This document shows positions 51,705 through 61,291 of a stretch of DNA of 64,000 nt, in pieces. Origin of the DNA: Herbaspirillum sp. LeCh32-8 (GTDB lineage: Bacteria > Pseudomonadota > Gammaproteobacteria > Burkholderiales > Burkholderiaceae_D); the NCBI RefSeq assembly GCF_017814915.1, contig NZ_JAGIPZ010000007.1:124001-188000 (forward strand), read 5' to 3'. The notes beneath the pieces are model-generated. The model made no database searches and was not told the origin of the DNA. It saw nothing but the letters and a program-made list of their open reading frames with translations. The translations under genes and the position numbers were made by a program. The first letter of the stretch is position 1. Each line of letters opens with the position of its first letter.

Positions 51705-53594
51705 ATGTCAAAGAACAATCAGTTCGCCCTGTTCGCCCAACGGCGCTTCGCGCCCTTCTTCTGGACCCAATTCCTCGGCGCGCTCAACGACAACGTCTTC
51801 AAGACCGCGCTGTTGACCGTCCTGACCTACGACGCGCTGTCGTGGACCACGATGGATACCGGCCTGTTGAACAACCTCATTCCGGGTTTGTTCATCCTGC
51901 CGTTCTTCCTGTTCTCCGCCACCGCCGGCCAGCTGGCCGACAAGCTGGAAAAGGGCCGCGTGGCGCGCTTCGTCAAGTTACTGGAAATCGTCATCATGGG
52001 CATCGCCGCCTACGGCTGGATGACGCATCACCTGTGGCTGCTGGTGGCGGCAGTGGTGGGCATGGGCATTCATTCGACGCTGTTCGGGCCGGTCAAGTAT
52101 GCCTACCTGCCGCAGCAACTGAAGCGCGAGGAACTGATCGGCGGCAACGGCGTAATCGAGATGGGCACCTTCGTCGGCATCCTGCTGGGCGAGATCCTGG
52201 GCGCGGTGCTGGTCGTGCACAAGCCCTGGGGATTGCATCTGGTGGCCGGCATCACGTTGGGTTTTGCGGTGCTGGGCTGGCTGGCCAGCCTGGCCATTCC
52301 GAACTCGCCGGCGCCGGCGCCCGAGCTCAAGGTCAACTGGAACCCGTTCACCGAGACCGTGCGCAACATCGGCTTCTCGCGCCGCAACCGTCCGGTGTTC
52401 CTGTCGCTGCTGGGCAATTCCTGGTTCTGGTTCTACGGCGCCATCATGCTGGCGCAGTTTCCGCTGTACGCGAAGAACTACCTGCATGGCGACCATAGCG
52501 TGTTCGTGCTGCTGCTGGCGGTGTTCTCGGTCGGCATCGGCGCCGGTTCTCTGCTGTGCGAGCGGCTGTCCGGCCACAAGGTGGAGATCGGCCTGGTGCC
52601 GTTCGGCTCGATCGGCTTGTCGGTGTTCGGGCTGGACCTGTATTTCGCCAGCCAGGCCTACGCCGCCCCGGCGGCCGCGGTCGACCTGATGGGCTTCCTG
52701 GCGCAGGGCGGCAGCTGGCGCATCCTGGCCGATTGCCTGGGCATCGGCGTGTTCGGCGGGCTCTACATCGTGCCGCTGTTCGCGCTGATCCAGACCCGCT
52801 GCGACCCGGCCCACGTATCGCGCACCATCGCCGGCATGAACATCATGAACGCGCTGTTCATGGTGGCGTCGGCCCTGGTGGCGATGGTGCTGCTCAAGGC
52901 CGGCCTGTCGATTCCCGAAATCTTCCTCGTCACCGCGATCCTGAACGCGGTGGTGGCCGCCTACATCTTCTCGCTGGTGCCGGAATTCCTGATGCGTTTC
53001 CTGGCCTGGCTGCTGATCCATACCTTCTACCGCGTGCGCGTGAGCAACGGCGAGGCCATCACTTCGCACGGCGCCGGCGTGATCGTGTGCAACCACGTCA
53101 GCTACCTGGACGCCATCGTCATCATGGCGGCCAGCCCGCGACCCATCCGCTTCGTGATGGACCATCACATCTTCAAGATCCCGGTGCTGTCCTGGATCTT
53201 CCGCAACGCCCGCGCGATCCCGATCGCGCCGGTCAAGGAAGATCCGTGGCTGACCGAGAAGGCCTTCGTCGATATCGCCCAGGCCTTGCATGAGGGCGAG
53301 CTGGTGTGCATCTTCCCGGAAGGCAAGCTCACGCGTGACGGCGAGCTCAATCCGTTCAGGGGCGGCGTGCAAAAGATCATCGAGCGCACGCCGGTGCCGG
53401 TGCTGCCGATGGCGCTGCGCGGATTGTGGGGCAGCCTGCTGTCGCGCGACCCGAGCAATCCCTTGTCGCGCTCGTTCAAGCGCGGGCTGTTCTCGCGCCT
53501 GGAGCTGGTGGTGGGCGAGGCCATTCCCGCCGCCGAGGTGTCGCCGGACTTGCTGCAGGAGCGCGTGAAGGCGCTGCGCGGCGAGTGGAAATAG
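51705..53594 (+). CDS. Fused lysophospholipid transporter (LplT-like MFS) and PlsC acyltransferase
   Basis: 629 residues. Residues 1-425 are a 12-helix MFS transporter of the LplT type (FFWTQFLGALNDNVFKTALL, FSATAGQLADKLEKGR, LFGPVKYAYLPQQLKREELI). Residues about 440-629 are a PlsC acyltransferase: catalytic His-x4-Asp in NHVSYLDAI (His about 464), FPEGKLTRDGELNPFRGG and PVPVLPMALRGLWGS. This would flip lysophospholipid to the inner leaflet and re-acylate it, a membrane repair job that E. coli splits between LplT and Aas. The acyl-ACP synthetase domain of Aas is absent, so acyl-CoA or acyl-ACP made elsewhere would be the donor. Confidence 0.9.
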   Translation: MSKNNQFALFAQRRFAPFFWTQFLGALNDNVFKTALLTVLTYDALSWTTMDTGLLNNLIPGLFILPFFLFSATAGQLADKLEKGRVARFVKLLEIVIMGIAAYGWMTHHLWLLVAAVVGMGIHSTLFGPVKYAYLPQQLKREELIGGNGVIEMGTFVGILLGEILGAVLVVHKPWGLHLVAGITLGFAVLGWLASLAIPNSPAPAPELKVNWNPFTETVRNIGFSRRNRPVFLSLLGNSWFWFYGAIMLAQFPLYAKNYLHGDHSVFVLLLAVFSVGIGAGSLLCERLSGHKVEIGLVPFGSIGLSVFGLDLYFASQAYAAPAAAVDLMGFLAQGGSWRILADCLGIGVFGGLYIVPLFALIQTRCDPAHVSRTIAGMNIMNALFMVASALVAMVLLKAGLSIPEIFLVTAILNAVVAAYIFSLVPEFLMRFLAWLLIHTFYRVRVSNGEAITSHGAGVIVCNHVSYLDAIVIMAASPRPIRFVMDHHIFKIPVLSWIFRNARAIPIAPVKEDPWLTEKAFVDIAQALHEGELVCIFPEGKLTRDGELNPFRGGVQKIIERTPVPVLPMALRGLWGSLLSRDPSNPLSRSFKRGLFSRLELVVGEAIPAAEVSPDLLQERVKALRGEWK

Positions 53595-53687
53595 GCGGGC
53601 AGGGCAGCGCCATGCGGCCGCCGGCTCGTCGGCCGCGCCCGGGACTGGTAAAATCCTGCTTTTCCCAGTCCTAGCGCGAATTCCATC

Positions 53688-54776
53688 ATGTCCGGCAATA
53701 CCTTCGGCACCCTCTTCACGGTTACCACCTTCGGCGAATCCCACGGCCCGGCCATCGGCTGCGTGGTCGACGGCTGCCCGCCGGGGATGAGCCTGTCGGA
53801 AGCCGACATCCAGCCGGAACTGGATCGCCGTCGCCCCGGCACCTCGCGTCACGTGACCCAGCGCCAGGAGCCCGACACCGTCGAGATCTTGTCCGGCGTG
53901 TACGAAGGCAAGACCACCGGCACCCCGATCGCGCTGCTGATCCGCAACCAGGATCAGCGCAGCAAGGACTATGGCAACATCCTCGACACCTTCCGTCCCG
54001 GTCACGCCGATTACACCTACTGGCACAAGTACGGCATCCGCGACCCGCGCGGCGGCGGTCGTTCGTCGGCGCGCCTGACCGCGCCGGTGGTCGGCGCGGC
54101 GGCCATCGCCAAGAAGTGGCTGTTCGAGAAATACGGTACCACCTTCAAGGGCTGCATGAGCCAGCTGGGCGATATCGCGATCCCGTTCCAGTCCTGGGAG
54201 CACGTGACCGAGAACCCGTTCTTCGCCGCCAACGCCGACATCATTCCCAAGCTGGAAGAGTACATGGACGCGTTACGCAAGGATGGCGACTCCATCGGCG
54301 CGCGCATCGACGTGGTGGCACAGAACGTGCCGGTCGGCCTGGGCGAGCCGATTTACGACAAGCTTGATGCCGAGATCGCTTTCGCGCTGATGGGCATCAA
54401 CGCGGTCAAGGGCGTGGAGATCGGCGCCGGTTTCCGCTCGGTGGCGCAGAAGGGTTCGGAGCACGGCGATGCGCTGACGCCAGAAGGTTTCGTCGGCAAC
54501 AACGCCGGCGGCATTCTGGGCGGCATCTCCACCGGCCAAGACATCACCGCTTCGATCGCCATCAAGCCGACCTCCAGCATCCGCACCCCGCGTCCCTCGA
54601 TCGACAAGGACGGCAAGCCGATCGCGGTCGAGACTTTCGGACGCCATGATCCATGCGTGGGCATCCGCGCCACGCCGATCGCCGAAGCCATGCTGGCGCT
54701 GGTGCTGATGGATCACGCGCTGCGTCATCGTGCGCAATGCGGCGACGTCAAGGTCGATACGCCGCAGCTGCGCTGA
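53688..54776 (+). CDS. aroC: Chorismate synthase
   Basis: 362 residues. All family signatures are present: [19 protein letters not shown], the Arg-rich [56 protein letters not shown] and [18 protein letters not shown]. The enzyme removes phosphate from EPSP to form chorismate, using reduced FMN, and is the last step of the shikimate pathway. TAAAAT at 53648-53653 in the 93 bases upstream looks like its -10 box. It ends at its own terminator. Confidence 0.97.
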   Translation: MSGNTFGTLFTVTTFGESHGPAIGCVVDGCPPGMSLSEADIQPELDRRRPGTSRHVTQRQEPDTVEILSGVYEGKTTGTPIALLIRNQDQRSKDYGNILDTFRPGHADYTYWHKYGIRDPRGGGRSSARLTAPVVGAAAIAKKWLFEKYGTTFKGCMSQLGDIAIPFQSWEHVTENPFFAANADIIPKLEEYMDALRKDGDSIGARIDVVAQNVPVGLGEPIYDKLDAEIAFALMGINAVKGVEIGAGFRSVAQKGSEHGDALTPEGFVGNNAGGILGGISTGQDITASIAIKPTSSIRTPRPSIDKDGKPIAVETFGRHDPCVGIRATPIAEAMLALVLMDHALRHRAQCGDVKVDTPQLR

Positions 54777-54791
54777 GCGACACTCTTCGAA

Positions 54792-54834
54792 CAAAAGCCG
54801 GCCGTCGCCCAAGCGATCGCCGGCTTTTGTTTTT
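54792..54834 (+). terminator. Terminator of aroC
   Basis: CAAAAGCCGGC (54792-54802) pairs with GCCGGCTTTTG (54819-54829); followed by TTTTT. Sixteen-base loop. Confidence 0.88.
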
Positions 54835-55007
54835 GGCGAACCATTCGGCCGCGGCGCGGGTCGAATCGCTGTCGGAAAAGGCGGGCTTCCGGAGCACCGC
54901 TTGAGGTCGCAAGATCGCAAGGCCAAGAAGGGCGGGTATCATCGCTGGCAGGTGTGCCACCCGGCATCAAACTCAATCAATTATTAAATTACTCAATGGA
55001 GGCGGGC

Positions 55008-55838
55008 GTGCCGTTCACACCGATCATCAAGAACAGCGTGCTGGCGTTGGCCGTGGTCGGCCTGGTCGCATGCGAAACCGTGCAGACCACGCAGGGCGGC
55101 GCCGTCGGCGTCGACCGCAAGCAAAGCATGCTGGTGTCGTCGCAGGAGATGGAGGCTCAGTCCAGCAAGGAATACGCGCAGGTGCTGGCAGAGGCCAAGG
55201 GCAAGGGCCTGCTCAACCGCAGTGCGGCACAGACCCAGCGTGTGAAGGCCATCGCCAATCGCCTGATTCCGCAGACCGGCGTGTTTCGTCCGGACGCGCT
55301 GAAGTGGAACTGGGAGGTCAACGTGCTGAGTTCCGACGAGACCAATGCCTGGTGCATGCCGGGCGGGAAGATCGCGGTCTACACCGGCCTGATCGATAAG
55401 TTGAAGATCACCGACGACGAGCTGGCCGCGGTCATGGGCCACGAAATCGCCCACGCGCTGCGCGAGCATGCGCGCGAGCGCGCCTCGCAGCAGATGGGCG
55501 CCAACATGGCCATTTCCCTCGGCGCGGCGCTGCTGGGGCTGGGCGACGTCGGCCAGCAGGGCGGGCAATACCTGTACATGGGCTTCATGGGCTTGCCCAA
55601 TTCGCGCGCCAATGAGACCGAGGCCGATCGCATCGGCGTCGAGCTGGCCGCGCGCGGCGGTTACGACCCCAAGGCGGCGGTGACGCTGTGGAAGAAGATG
55701 TCCGCGCTGGGCGGCGAGGAGCCGATGAAGTTCATGTCCACCCACCCCTCCAGCGCTGATCGCATTGCCGACCTGACGGTGTATGCGCAGCGGGTCGAGC
55801 CCCTTTATCAACAGACCCAGCAGACCCGCAAGCGCTGA
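55008..55838 (+). CDS. M48-family metalloprotease lipoprotein
   Basis: 276 residues from the GTG at 55008, preferred because GGAGG lies 7 bases upstream; the ATG at 54996 overlaps that site. Lipoprotein signal VLALAVVGLVAC, then an M48 peptidase domain with zinc motif HEIAH in MGHEIAHALREHARE near residue 143, the third ligand Glu in NETEADRIGVELAARGGYDP, and THPSSADRIADL near the end. The family includes LoiP/YcaL/BepA-like periplasmic quality-control proteases. It has no TPR domain, so it is closer to LoiP. Monocistronic, with a terminator just downstream. Confidence 0.9.
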   Translation: MPFTPIIKNSVLALAVVGLVACETVQTTQGGAVGVDRKQSMLVSSQEMEAQSSKEYAQVLAEAKGKGLLNRSAAQTQRVKAIANRLIPQTGVFRPDALKWNWEVNVLSSDETNAWCMPGGKIAVYTGLIDKLKITDDELAAVMGHEIAHALREHARERASQQMGANMAISLGAALLGLGDVGQQGGQYLYMGFMGLPNSRANETEADRIGVELAARGGYDPKAAVTLWKKMSALGGEEPMKFMSTHPSSADRIADLTVYAQRVEPLYQQTQQTRKR

Positions 55839-55862
55839 ACTGCGGGGCTTGCCCTACTGAAG

Positions 55863-55889
55863 CCCGGCTCGATAAATGCCGGGTTTTTT
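55863..55889 (+). terminator. Terminator of the M48 protease gene
   Basis: CCCGGC, 9-base loop, GCCGGG, six T; 25 bases after the stop codon. It separates the protease from leuC. Confidence 0.85.
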
Positions 55890-56057
55890 GTTTGTGCCGC
55901 CACTTCTGCGTTTTTTCTGCTGCTTCGCAGCATTATTGGCTGTTGTTGCCCTGCGGCGGAAAACGCGGCAGGAAGGGTAGGACCTCTCGCTTTATGGCAT
56001 AATCAAATGCTATTTTCAACGACCAGTGCCCCTTAAGCACCTTTGCAGGACCGCAAC

Positions 56058-57458
56058 ATGCTCAAGACGCTTTACGACAAACTCTGGGAGTCGCACGTCG
56101 TTCATACGGAAGATGACGGTACCGCCATCCTGTATATCGACCGCCATCTTCTCCACGAGGTGACCAGCCCGCAAGCCTTCGAAGGCTTAAAGCTAGCCGG
56201 ACGTCAACCATGGCGTAAATCGGCCAACCTGATGGTGGCGGACCATAACGTTCCTACCACCGACCGCGCGCAAGGCATCGCCGACCCGATCTCCCGCCTG
56301 CAGGTGGAGACCCTCGACGGCAACGCCAAGGAATACGACCTGACCTATTTCGGTATGAACGACAAGCGTCAGGGCATCGTGCACGTGATCGGCCCTGAGC
56401 AGGGCGCGACCCTGCCGGGCATGACGGTGGTCTGCGGCGACTCGCACACTTCCACCCACGGCGCCTTCGCCGCGCTGGCGCACGGCATCGGCACCTCCGA
56501 AGTCGAGCACGTGCTGGCCACGCAGACGCTGCTGGCCCGCAAGTCGAAGTCCATGCTGGTGCAGGTCGACGGCGCGCTGCCGGCCGGCGTCACCGCCAAG
56601 GATATCGTGCTGGCCGTGATCGGCCGCATCGGTACCGCCGGCGGCACCGGTTACGCGATCGAATTCGCCGGCTCGACGATGCGCTCGCTGTCGATGGAAG
56701 GCCGCATGACGGTGTGCAACATGGCCATCGAGGCGGGCGCACGCGCCGGCATGGTGGCCTTTGACGACACCACAATGAATTACCTGAAGGGCCGCCCGTA
56801 TTCGCCGGTGGGCCCGCACTGGGAGCGCGCGGTCTCGTACTGGCGTTCGCTGCATTCCGACCCGGGCGCCAAGTTCGACATGGTCGTCATGCTGAACGCC
56901 GCCGAGATCAAGCCGCAAGTCACCTGGGGCACTTCGCCCGAGATGGTGGTGGCGGTCGACGCCCGCGTACCCGATCCGGACAAGGAAAAGGACCCGACCA
57001 AGCGCGACGGCATGGAAAAGGCGCTGGCCTACATGGCCCTGAAGCCCAACACCCCGATCGAAGATATTCGTATCGACAAGGTGTTCATCGGCTCCTGCAC
57101 CAACTCGCGCATCGAAGACCTGCGCGAAGCGGCGGCGGTGGTGCGCGGCAAGTTCCGCGCCTCCAACGTCAAGGTGGCGATGGTGGTGCCGGGCTCCGGC
57201 CTGGTCAAGGAGCAGGCCGAGCGCGAAGGCCTGGACAAAATTTTCAAGGACGCCGGTTTCGAATGGCGCGAGCCGGGTTGCTCGATGTGCCTGGCGATGA
57301 ACGCAGACCGGCTGGAGCCGGGCGAGCGCTGCGCCTCGACCTCGAACCGCAACTTCGAAGGTCGCCAAGGGGCCGGTGGCCGCACCCACCTGGTCAGCCC
57401 GGCAATGGCCGCGGCTGCAGGCATTGCGGGCCATTTCGTCGATGTTCGTTCGCTGTAA
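56058..57458 (+). CDS. leuC: 3-isopropylmalate dehydratase large subunit
   Basis: 466 residues from the ATG at 56058 (GCAGGA upstream). Aconitase-type fold with the three cluster ligands: Cys in [11 protein letters not shown] and the two of CSMCLAMN; also [20 protein letters not shown] and the late [19 protein letters not shown]. With LeuD it isomerises 2-isopropylmalate to 3-isopropylmalate through a 4Fe-4S cluster. It begins the leucine cluster leuC-entericidin-leuD-leuB; leuA is not in the window. A CATAAT patch near 56000 may belong to its promoter. Confidence 0.97.
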   Translation: MLKTLYDKLWESHVVHTEDDGTAILYIDRHLLHEVTSPQAFEGLKLAGRQPWRKSANLMVADHNVPTTDRAQGIADPISRLQVETLDGNAKEYDLTYFGMNDKRQGIVHVIGPEQGATLPGMTVVCGDSHTSTHGAFAALAHGIGTSEVEHVLATQTLLARKSKSMLVQVDGALPAGVTAKDIVLAVIGRIGTAGGTGYAIEFAGSTMRSLSMEGRMTVCNMAIEAGARAGMVAFDDTTMNYLKGRPYSPVGPHWERAVSYWRSLHSDPGAKFDMVVMLNAAEIKPQVTWGTSPEMVVAVDARVPDPDKEKDPTKRDGMEKALAYMALKPNTPIEDIRIDKVFIGSCTNSRIEDLREAAAVVRGKFRASNVKVAMVVPGSGLVKEQAEREGLDKIFKDAGFEWREPGCSMCLAMNADRLEPGERCASTSNRNFEGRQGAGGRTHLVSPAMAAAAGIAGHFVDVRSL

Positions 57459-57485
57459 TCACTTGTCATCCTGAGAGAAAAGATC

Positions 57486-57617
57486 ATGAAAAAAATCTCC
57501 GCGCTGTTCCTGCTGGTGGCTGCCCTGGGGGCGCTGGCCGGCTGCAATACCGTCGATGGCTTTGGCAAGGACGTGCAGCACGTTGGCGAAAAAATGCAGG
57601 ACGCCAGCAAGAAGTAA
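57486..57617 (+). CDS. Entericidin A/B-like small lipoprotein
   Basis: 43 residues: [20 protein letters not shown] is a lipoprotein signal with Cys20 as the lipid site, and the mature part [20 protein letters not shown] is a short amphipathic helix typical of the entericidin family (EcnA/EcnB), whose best-known members form a membrane-active toxin/antidote pair in E. coli. GAGAGAAAAG precedes the ATG. It sits 27 bases after leuC and 104 before leuD, inside the leucine cluster. There is only one copy here, so a toxin-antidote role cannot be assumed. Confidence 0.88.
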   Translation: MKKISALFLLVAALGALAGCNTVDGFGKDVQHVGEKMQDASKK

Positions 57618-57721
57618 TCTGGAAACCGGCGAGCCGCCACGGCCCGCCGGCAGTTTTTGAACAGGAAATAGGAAGGGCGCGGCGGCAGGTCATGCGATTG
57701 CCGCCGCGCCGACTCAATGCC

Positions 57722-58369
57722 ATGAATAAATTTATCGTCCACGAAGGTTTGGTTGCGCCGCTGGACCGCGCCAACGTCGACACCGATGCGATCATTCCGA
57801 AGCAATTCCTGAAGTCGATCAAGCGCAGCGGCTTCGGTCCGAACCTGTTCGACGAATGGCGTTATCTGGATCACGGCGAGCCGGGCATGGACAACTCCAA
57901 GCGCCCGCTGAACCCGGACTTCGTGCTGAACCAGCAGCGTTACCAAGGCGCATCGGTCCTGCTGTCGCGCAAGAACTTCGGCTGCGGCTCCTCGCGTGAG
58001 CACGCGCCCTGGGCGCTGGACCAGTACGGCTTCCGCGCCGTGATCGCGCCCAGCTTCGCCGACATCTTCTTCAACAACTGCTACAAGAACGGCCTGCTGC
58101 CCATCGTGCTCTCCGAGCAGCAAGTCGATCACCTGTTCAATGAAGTGAAGGCCTTCCCGGGCTACCGCTTGATCATCGACCTGGAAAAGCAGGTGGTCAC
58201 CACCACCAACGGCAGCGAAGCGTTCCCGTTCGATATCAGCGAGTTCCGCAAGTACTGCCTGCTGAACGGTTTCGATGACATCGGCCTGACCCTACGCAAA
58301 TCGGACACCATTCGTGCTTACGAAGAGAAACGCCTGCACGAACAGCCCTGGTTGAGCAACACGATCTGA
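57722..58369 (+). CDS. leuD: 3-isopropylmalate dehydratase small subunit
   Basis: 215 residues from the ATG at 57722. LeuD swivel domain: [40 protein letters not shown] and [20 protein letters not shown]. It completes the substrate site of LeuC. No strong Shine-Dalgarno sequence is visible. It is followed by a stable hairpin without a long T-run (58395-58418) and then leuB. Confidence 0.96.
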   Translation: MNKFIVHEGLVAPLDRANVDTDAIIPKQFLKSIKRSGFGPNLFDEWRYLDHGEPGMDNSKRPLNPDFVLNQQRYQGASVLLSRKNFGCGSSREHAPWALDQYGFRAVIAPSFADIFFNNCYKNGLLPIVLSEQQVDHLFNEVKAFPGYRLIIDLEKQVVTTTNGSEAFPFDISEFRKYCLLNGFDDIGLTLRKSDTIRAYEEKRLHEQPWLSNTI

Positions 58370-58394
58370 GGATCGTAGGAAGTAAAGCAAAACA

Positions 58395-58418
58395 AAGGGC
58401 GGTCAGATGACCGCCCTT
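58395..58418. terminator. Hairpin between leuD and leuB
   Basis: AAGGGCGGTCA GA TGACCGCCCTT, an 11-bp perfect stem followed by GTCATT. With only a TT and mixed bases after it, it would be a partial terminator or an mRNA processing signal, lowering leuB relative to leuCD. Confidence 0.5.
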
Positions 58419-58501
58419 GTCATTCATGAGCTTGGATGACGCACTGCCGAGTCACACAGTTGAATCACATCCTTTGAATTACATCGAGAAGAGAGAGTGC
58501 C

Positions 58502-59572
58502 ATGAAGATTGCTATCCTGCCGGGTGACGGCATCGGTCCTGAAATCGTCGACCAGGCGGTTCGCGTCCTGAATTCGCTGGGCGAAAAGTTCGAGATGGAA
58601 ACCGCCCCGGTCGGCGGCGCCGGCTATGAGGCGCACGGCCACCCGCTGCCGGAAGGCACCCTGAAGCTGGCCAAGGAAGCCGACGCCATCCTGTTCGGCG
58701 CGGTCGGCGACTGGAAGTACGACAAGCTGGAGCGCGCGCTGCGCCCCGAGCAAGCCATCCTGGGCCTGCGCAAGCACCTGCAGCTGTTCGCCAACTTCCG
58801 TCCGGCGATCTGCTACCCTGAGCTGACCGGCGCTTCCTCGCTCAAGCCCGAGCTGGTTGCCAACCTGGACATCCTGATCGTGCGCGAACTGAACGGCGAC
58901 ATCTACTTCGGCCAGCCGCGCGGCATGCGCGAAGCGCCGGACGGTCCGTTCAAGGGCGCCCGCGAAGGATTTGATACCATGCGCTATTCGGAGCCGGAAA
59001 TCCGCCGTATCGCGCACGTGGCCTTCCAAGCCGCGGCCAAGCGCGGCAAGCGCCTGTGCAGCGTGGATAAGGCCAACGTGCTGGAGACCTTCCAGTTCTG
59101 GAAGGACATCGTGACCGAAGTCGGCAAAGAATATCCGGATGTCGAGCTGTCGCACATGTACGTGGACAATGCCGCCATGCAGCTGGTCAAGGCGCCGAAG
59201 AACTTCGACGTGATCGTCACCGGCAACATGTTCGGCGACATCCTGTCGGACGCTGCCGCGATGCTGACCGGTTCCATCGGCATGCTGCCGTCGGCCTCGC
59301 TGGACGCCAACAACAAGGGCCTGTACGAGCCTTCGCACGGTTCGGCTCCCGATATCGCCGGCAAGGGTATTGCCAATCCGCTGGCGACCATCCTGTCGGC
59401 GGCGATGATGCTGCGCTTCTCGCTGAACAAGGCACAGCAGGCCGACCGTATCGAAAACGCCGTGAAGAAAGTGCTTGCGCAAGGCCTGCGCACCGCCGAT
59501 ATTTACGAAGAGGGCACCACCAAGGTCAACACCCAGCAGATGGGCGAGGCCGTGGTCAAGGCGCTCGGTTAA
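58502..59572 (+). CDS. leuB: 3-isopropylmalate dehydrogenase
   Basis: 356 residues; GAGAGAG lies 7 bases before the ATG. Isocitrate/isopropylmalate dehydrogenase fold: [39 protein letters not shown] then RPA, the Tyr in [16 protein letters not shown], Lys/Asp catalytic site in [40 protein letters not shown], and the NAD-selecting [18 protein letters not shown]. It oxidises and decarboxylates 3-isopropylmalate to 2-oxoisocaproate, the direct leucine precursor. Confidence 0.97.
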   Translation: MKIAILPGDGIGPEIVDQAVRVLNSLGEKFEMETAPVGGAGYEAHGHPLPEGTLKLAKEADAILFGAVGDWKYDKLERALRPEQAILGLRKHLQLFANFRPAICYPELTGASSLKPELVANLDILIVRELNGDIYFGQPRGMREAPDGPFKGAREGFDTMRYSEPEIRRIAHVAFQAAAKRGKRLCSVDKANVLETFQFWKDIVTEVGKEYPDVELSHMYVDNAAMQLVKAPKNFDVIVTGNMFGDILSDAAAMLTGSIGMLPSASLDANNKGLYEPSHGSAPDIAGKGIANPLATILSAAMMLRFSLNKAQQADRIENAVKKVLAQGLRTADIYEEGTTKVNTQQMGEAVVKALG

Positions 59573-59671
59573 GGTCAATTCCGCCCACGGCGTGGGCGGG
59601 TTGCGCGCCGGAGGATCCGGCAAATGTGTTCAATCGATGTTGATAACCATGGACGTACTAAATAGGGAAAG

Positions 59672-60787
59672 ATGATGAAACTGGTTGGTTTGGTAGGCTG
59701 GCGTGGAATGGTGGGTTCGGTCCTGATGCAACGCATGCAGGACGAGGGTGATTTCGATCACATCGAACCGGTGTTTTTCTCGACTTCGAATGCGGGTGGC
59801 AAGGCGCCGTCGTTTGCCAAAAAGGAAACGACGCTGAAGGATGCCAACAGCATTGAAGAGCTGAAAAAATGCGACATCATCATTACCGCGCAGGGCGGCG
59901 ACTACACCACCGAGATCTTCCCCAAGCTGCGTGCCGCTGGCTGGGACGGTTACTGGATCGATGCCGCCTCGACCCTGCGCATGAAGGATGACGCCGTGAT
60001 CGTGCTGGATCCGGTCAACAACAACGTCATCAAGGACGCGCTGGCCCGTGGCGTGAAGAACTACATCGGCGGCAACTGCACCAACTCCATCCTGCTGATG
60101 GGCGTGGGCGGCCTGTTCAAAGAAGGCCTGGTCGAGTGGGTCAGCTCCATGACCTACCAGGCGGCCTCCGGCGGTGGCGCCAACCACATGCGCGAACTGC
60201 TCAAGGGCATGGGCGTCATCAACGCGGCCGTGGCCGATGAGCTGGCGACCCCATCGTCGGCCATCCTGGACATCGACCGCAAGGTGGCCAAGACTATTCG
60301 CGAAGACGTGCCGACCGAGTTCTTCGGCGCGCCGCTTGCCGGCGGCCTGATCCCCTGGATCGACGCCCAGCTGGAAAACGGCCAGTCCAAGGAAGAGTGG
60401 AAGGGCCAGGCTGAAGTCAACAAGATCCTCGGCAACGAGAAGATCATTCCGGTTGACGGCCTGTGCGTGCGTATCGGTGCGATGCGTTGCCATAGCCTGG
60501 CGCTGACCATCAAGCTCAAGCGCGACCTGCCGCTGTCGGAGATCGAATCCATCATCCGCTCGGGCAACCAGTGGGTGAAGTGGGTTCCCAACGAACGTCC
60601 GGTCACTGTCAAGGAACTGACCCCGGCAGCCGTCACCGGCGGTCTGGAAATCGGCGTGGGCCGCGTGCGCAAACTGAACCAGGGCCCGGAGTACATTTCC
60701 GCGTTCGTGATCGGCGACCAACTGCTGTGGGGGGCCGCCGAGCCGCTGCGCCGCATGCTGCGCATCATCCTGGGCAACCTGAACTGA
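59672..60787 (+). CDS. asd: Aspartate-semialdehyde dehydrogenase
   Basis: 371 residues; two ATGs in a row (59672, 59675) behind AGGGAAAG. N-terminal NADP site [19 protein letters not shown], catalytic Cys in [16 protein letters not shown], and the catalytic His in [19 protein letters not shown]; the sequence is of the long gram-negative type like E. coli Asd. It reduces aspartyl phosphate to aspartate semialdehyde, the branch point to lysine/diaminopimelate, threonine and methionine. It lies 99 bases after leuB and is followed by a 22-bp palindrome and a terminator. Confidence 0.97.
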   Translation: MMKLVGLVGWRGMVGSVLMQRMQDEGDFDHIEPVFFSTSNAGGKAPSFAKKETTLKDANSIEELKKCDIIITAQGGDYTTEIFPKLRAAGWDGYWIDAASTLRMKDDAVIVLDPVNNNVIKDALARGVKNYIGGNCTNSILLMGVGGLFKEGLVEWVSSMTYQAASGGGANHMRELLKGMGVINAAVADELATPSSAILDIDRKVAKTIREDVPTEFFGAPLAGGLIPWIDAQLENGQSKEEWKGQAEVNKILGNEKIIPVDGLCVRIGAMRCHSLALTIKLKRDLPLSEIESIIRSGNQWVKWVPNERPVTVKELTPAAVTGGLEIGVGRVRKLNQGPEYISAFVIGDQLLWGAAEPLRRMLRIILGNLN

Positions 60788-60794
60788 TGTGCGT

Positions 60795-60816
60795 CGACCG
60801 GAAAGCTTTCCGGTCG
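60795..60816. repeat. Perfect 22-bp palindrome directly after asd
   Basis: Arms CGACCGGAAAG and its exact complement with no spacer, 8 bases after the asd stop. As RNA it would form a hairpin with a tight loop. There is no T-run, and a proper terminator follows at 60883. Confidence 0.6.
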
Positions 60817-60882
60817 GCATCCCCTCGTGCGGGTTGAATGCGAATAAGGCTTGCCTACATCGTTGTCAGTCTGCAACAATAG

Positions 60883-60921
60883 CCCGCCACCAGTCACGCA
60901 AGTGGCCGCTGGCGGGTTTTT
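60883..60921 (+). terminator. Terminator of asd
   Basis: CCCGCCA (60883-60889) pairs with TGGCGGG (60910-60916), followed by TTTTT; the 20-base loop has an internal CAGT/GCTG-type pairing. Confidence 0.75.
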
Positions 60922-60931
60922 CTCGTCTTGA

Positions 60932-60961
60932 GAACTTGGTTACACTTGCGGGTGTAAGTTC
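60932..60961. promoter_or_regulatory. Inverted repeat in the fimV upstream region
   Basis: TTACAC TTGCGG GTGTAA (60940-60957) is flanked by GAAC and GTTC, making an imperfect 10-pair inverted repeat. It lies in the AT-rich part of the 504-base gap between asd and fimV. The remaining 330 bases up to fimV are GC-rich with no ORF I trust. Confidence 0.4.
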
Positions 60962-61291
60962 TTGATGATAAAAGTTGAAAACCCAATTCATTTCATGAAC
61001 GCCAACAAAATTCGACTTGCCTGTTGATCAGGCGGCAAGTCCTGGCGCCGGTGACGGCGCAGCGCCTTCGGAGCGGATTTGCTGGATTTGATGAAATGGG
61101 TCTGCAGTCTGGCTCTTAGGACCCTGCGAGAGGCGCGTTCCCGGCGGAACGGCCGATGGGCAGAGAGCAGCGCCGGGCCGGCGGTATCCGGTTCCGAGCG
61201 GCATATGCCCCAACACGGCTTCCAATTGAATAAAAGCGGAGCAAAAGCGTGACGGGTTCTTAGCGGAACGTTTCTCTACGCCATATAAAAC

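Noticed and set aside
55839..56057. Leucine attenuator upstream of leuC
   Set aside because: The only terminator there (55863-55889) is directly behind the protease gene, and no leader ORF with Leu codons precedes it.
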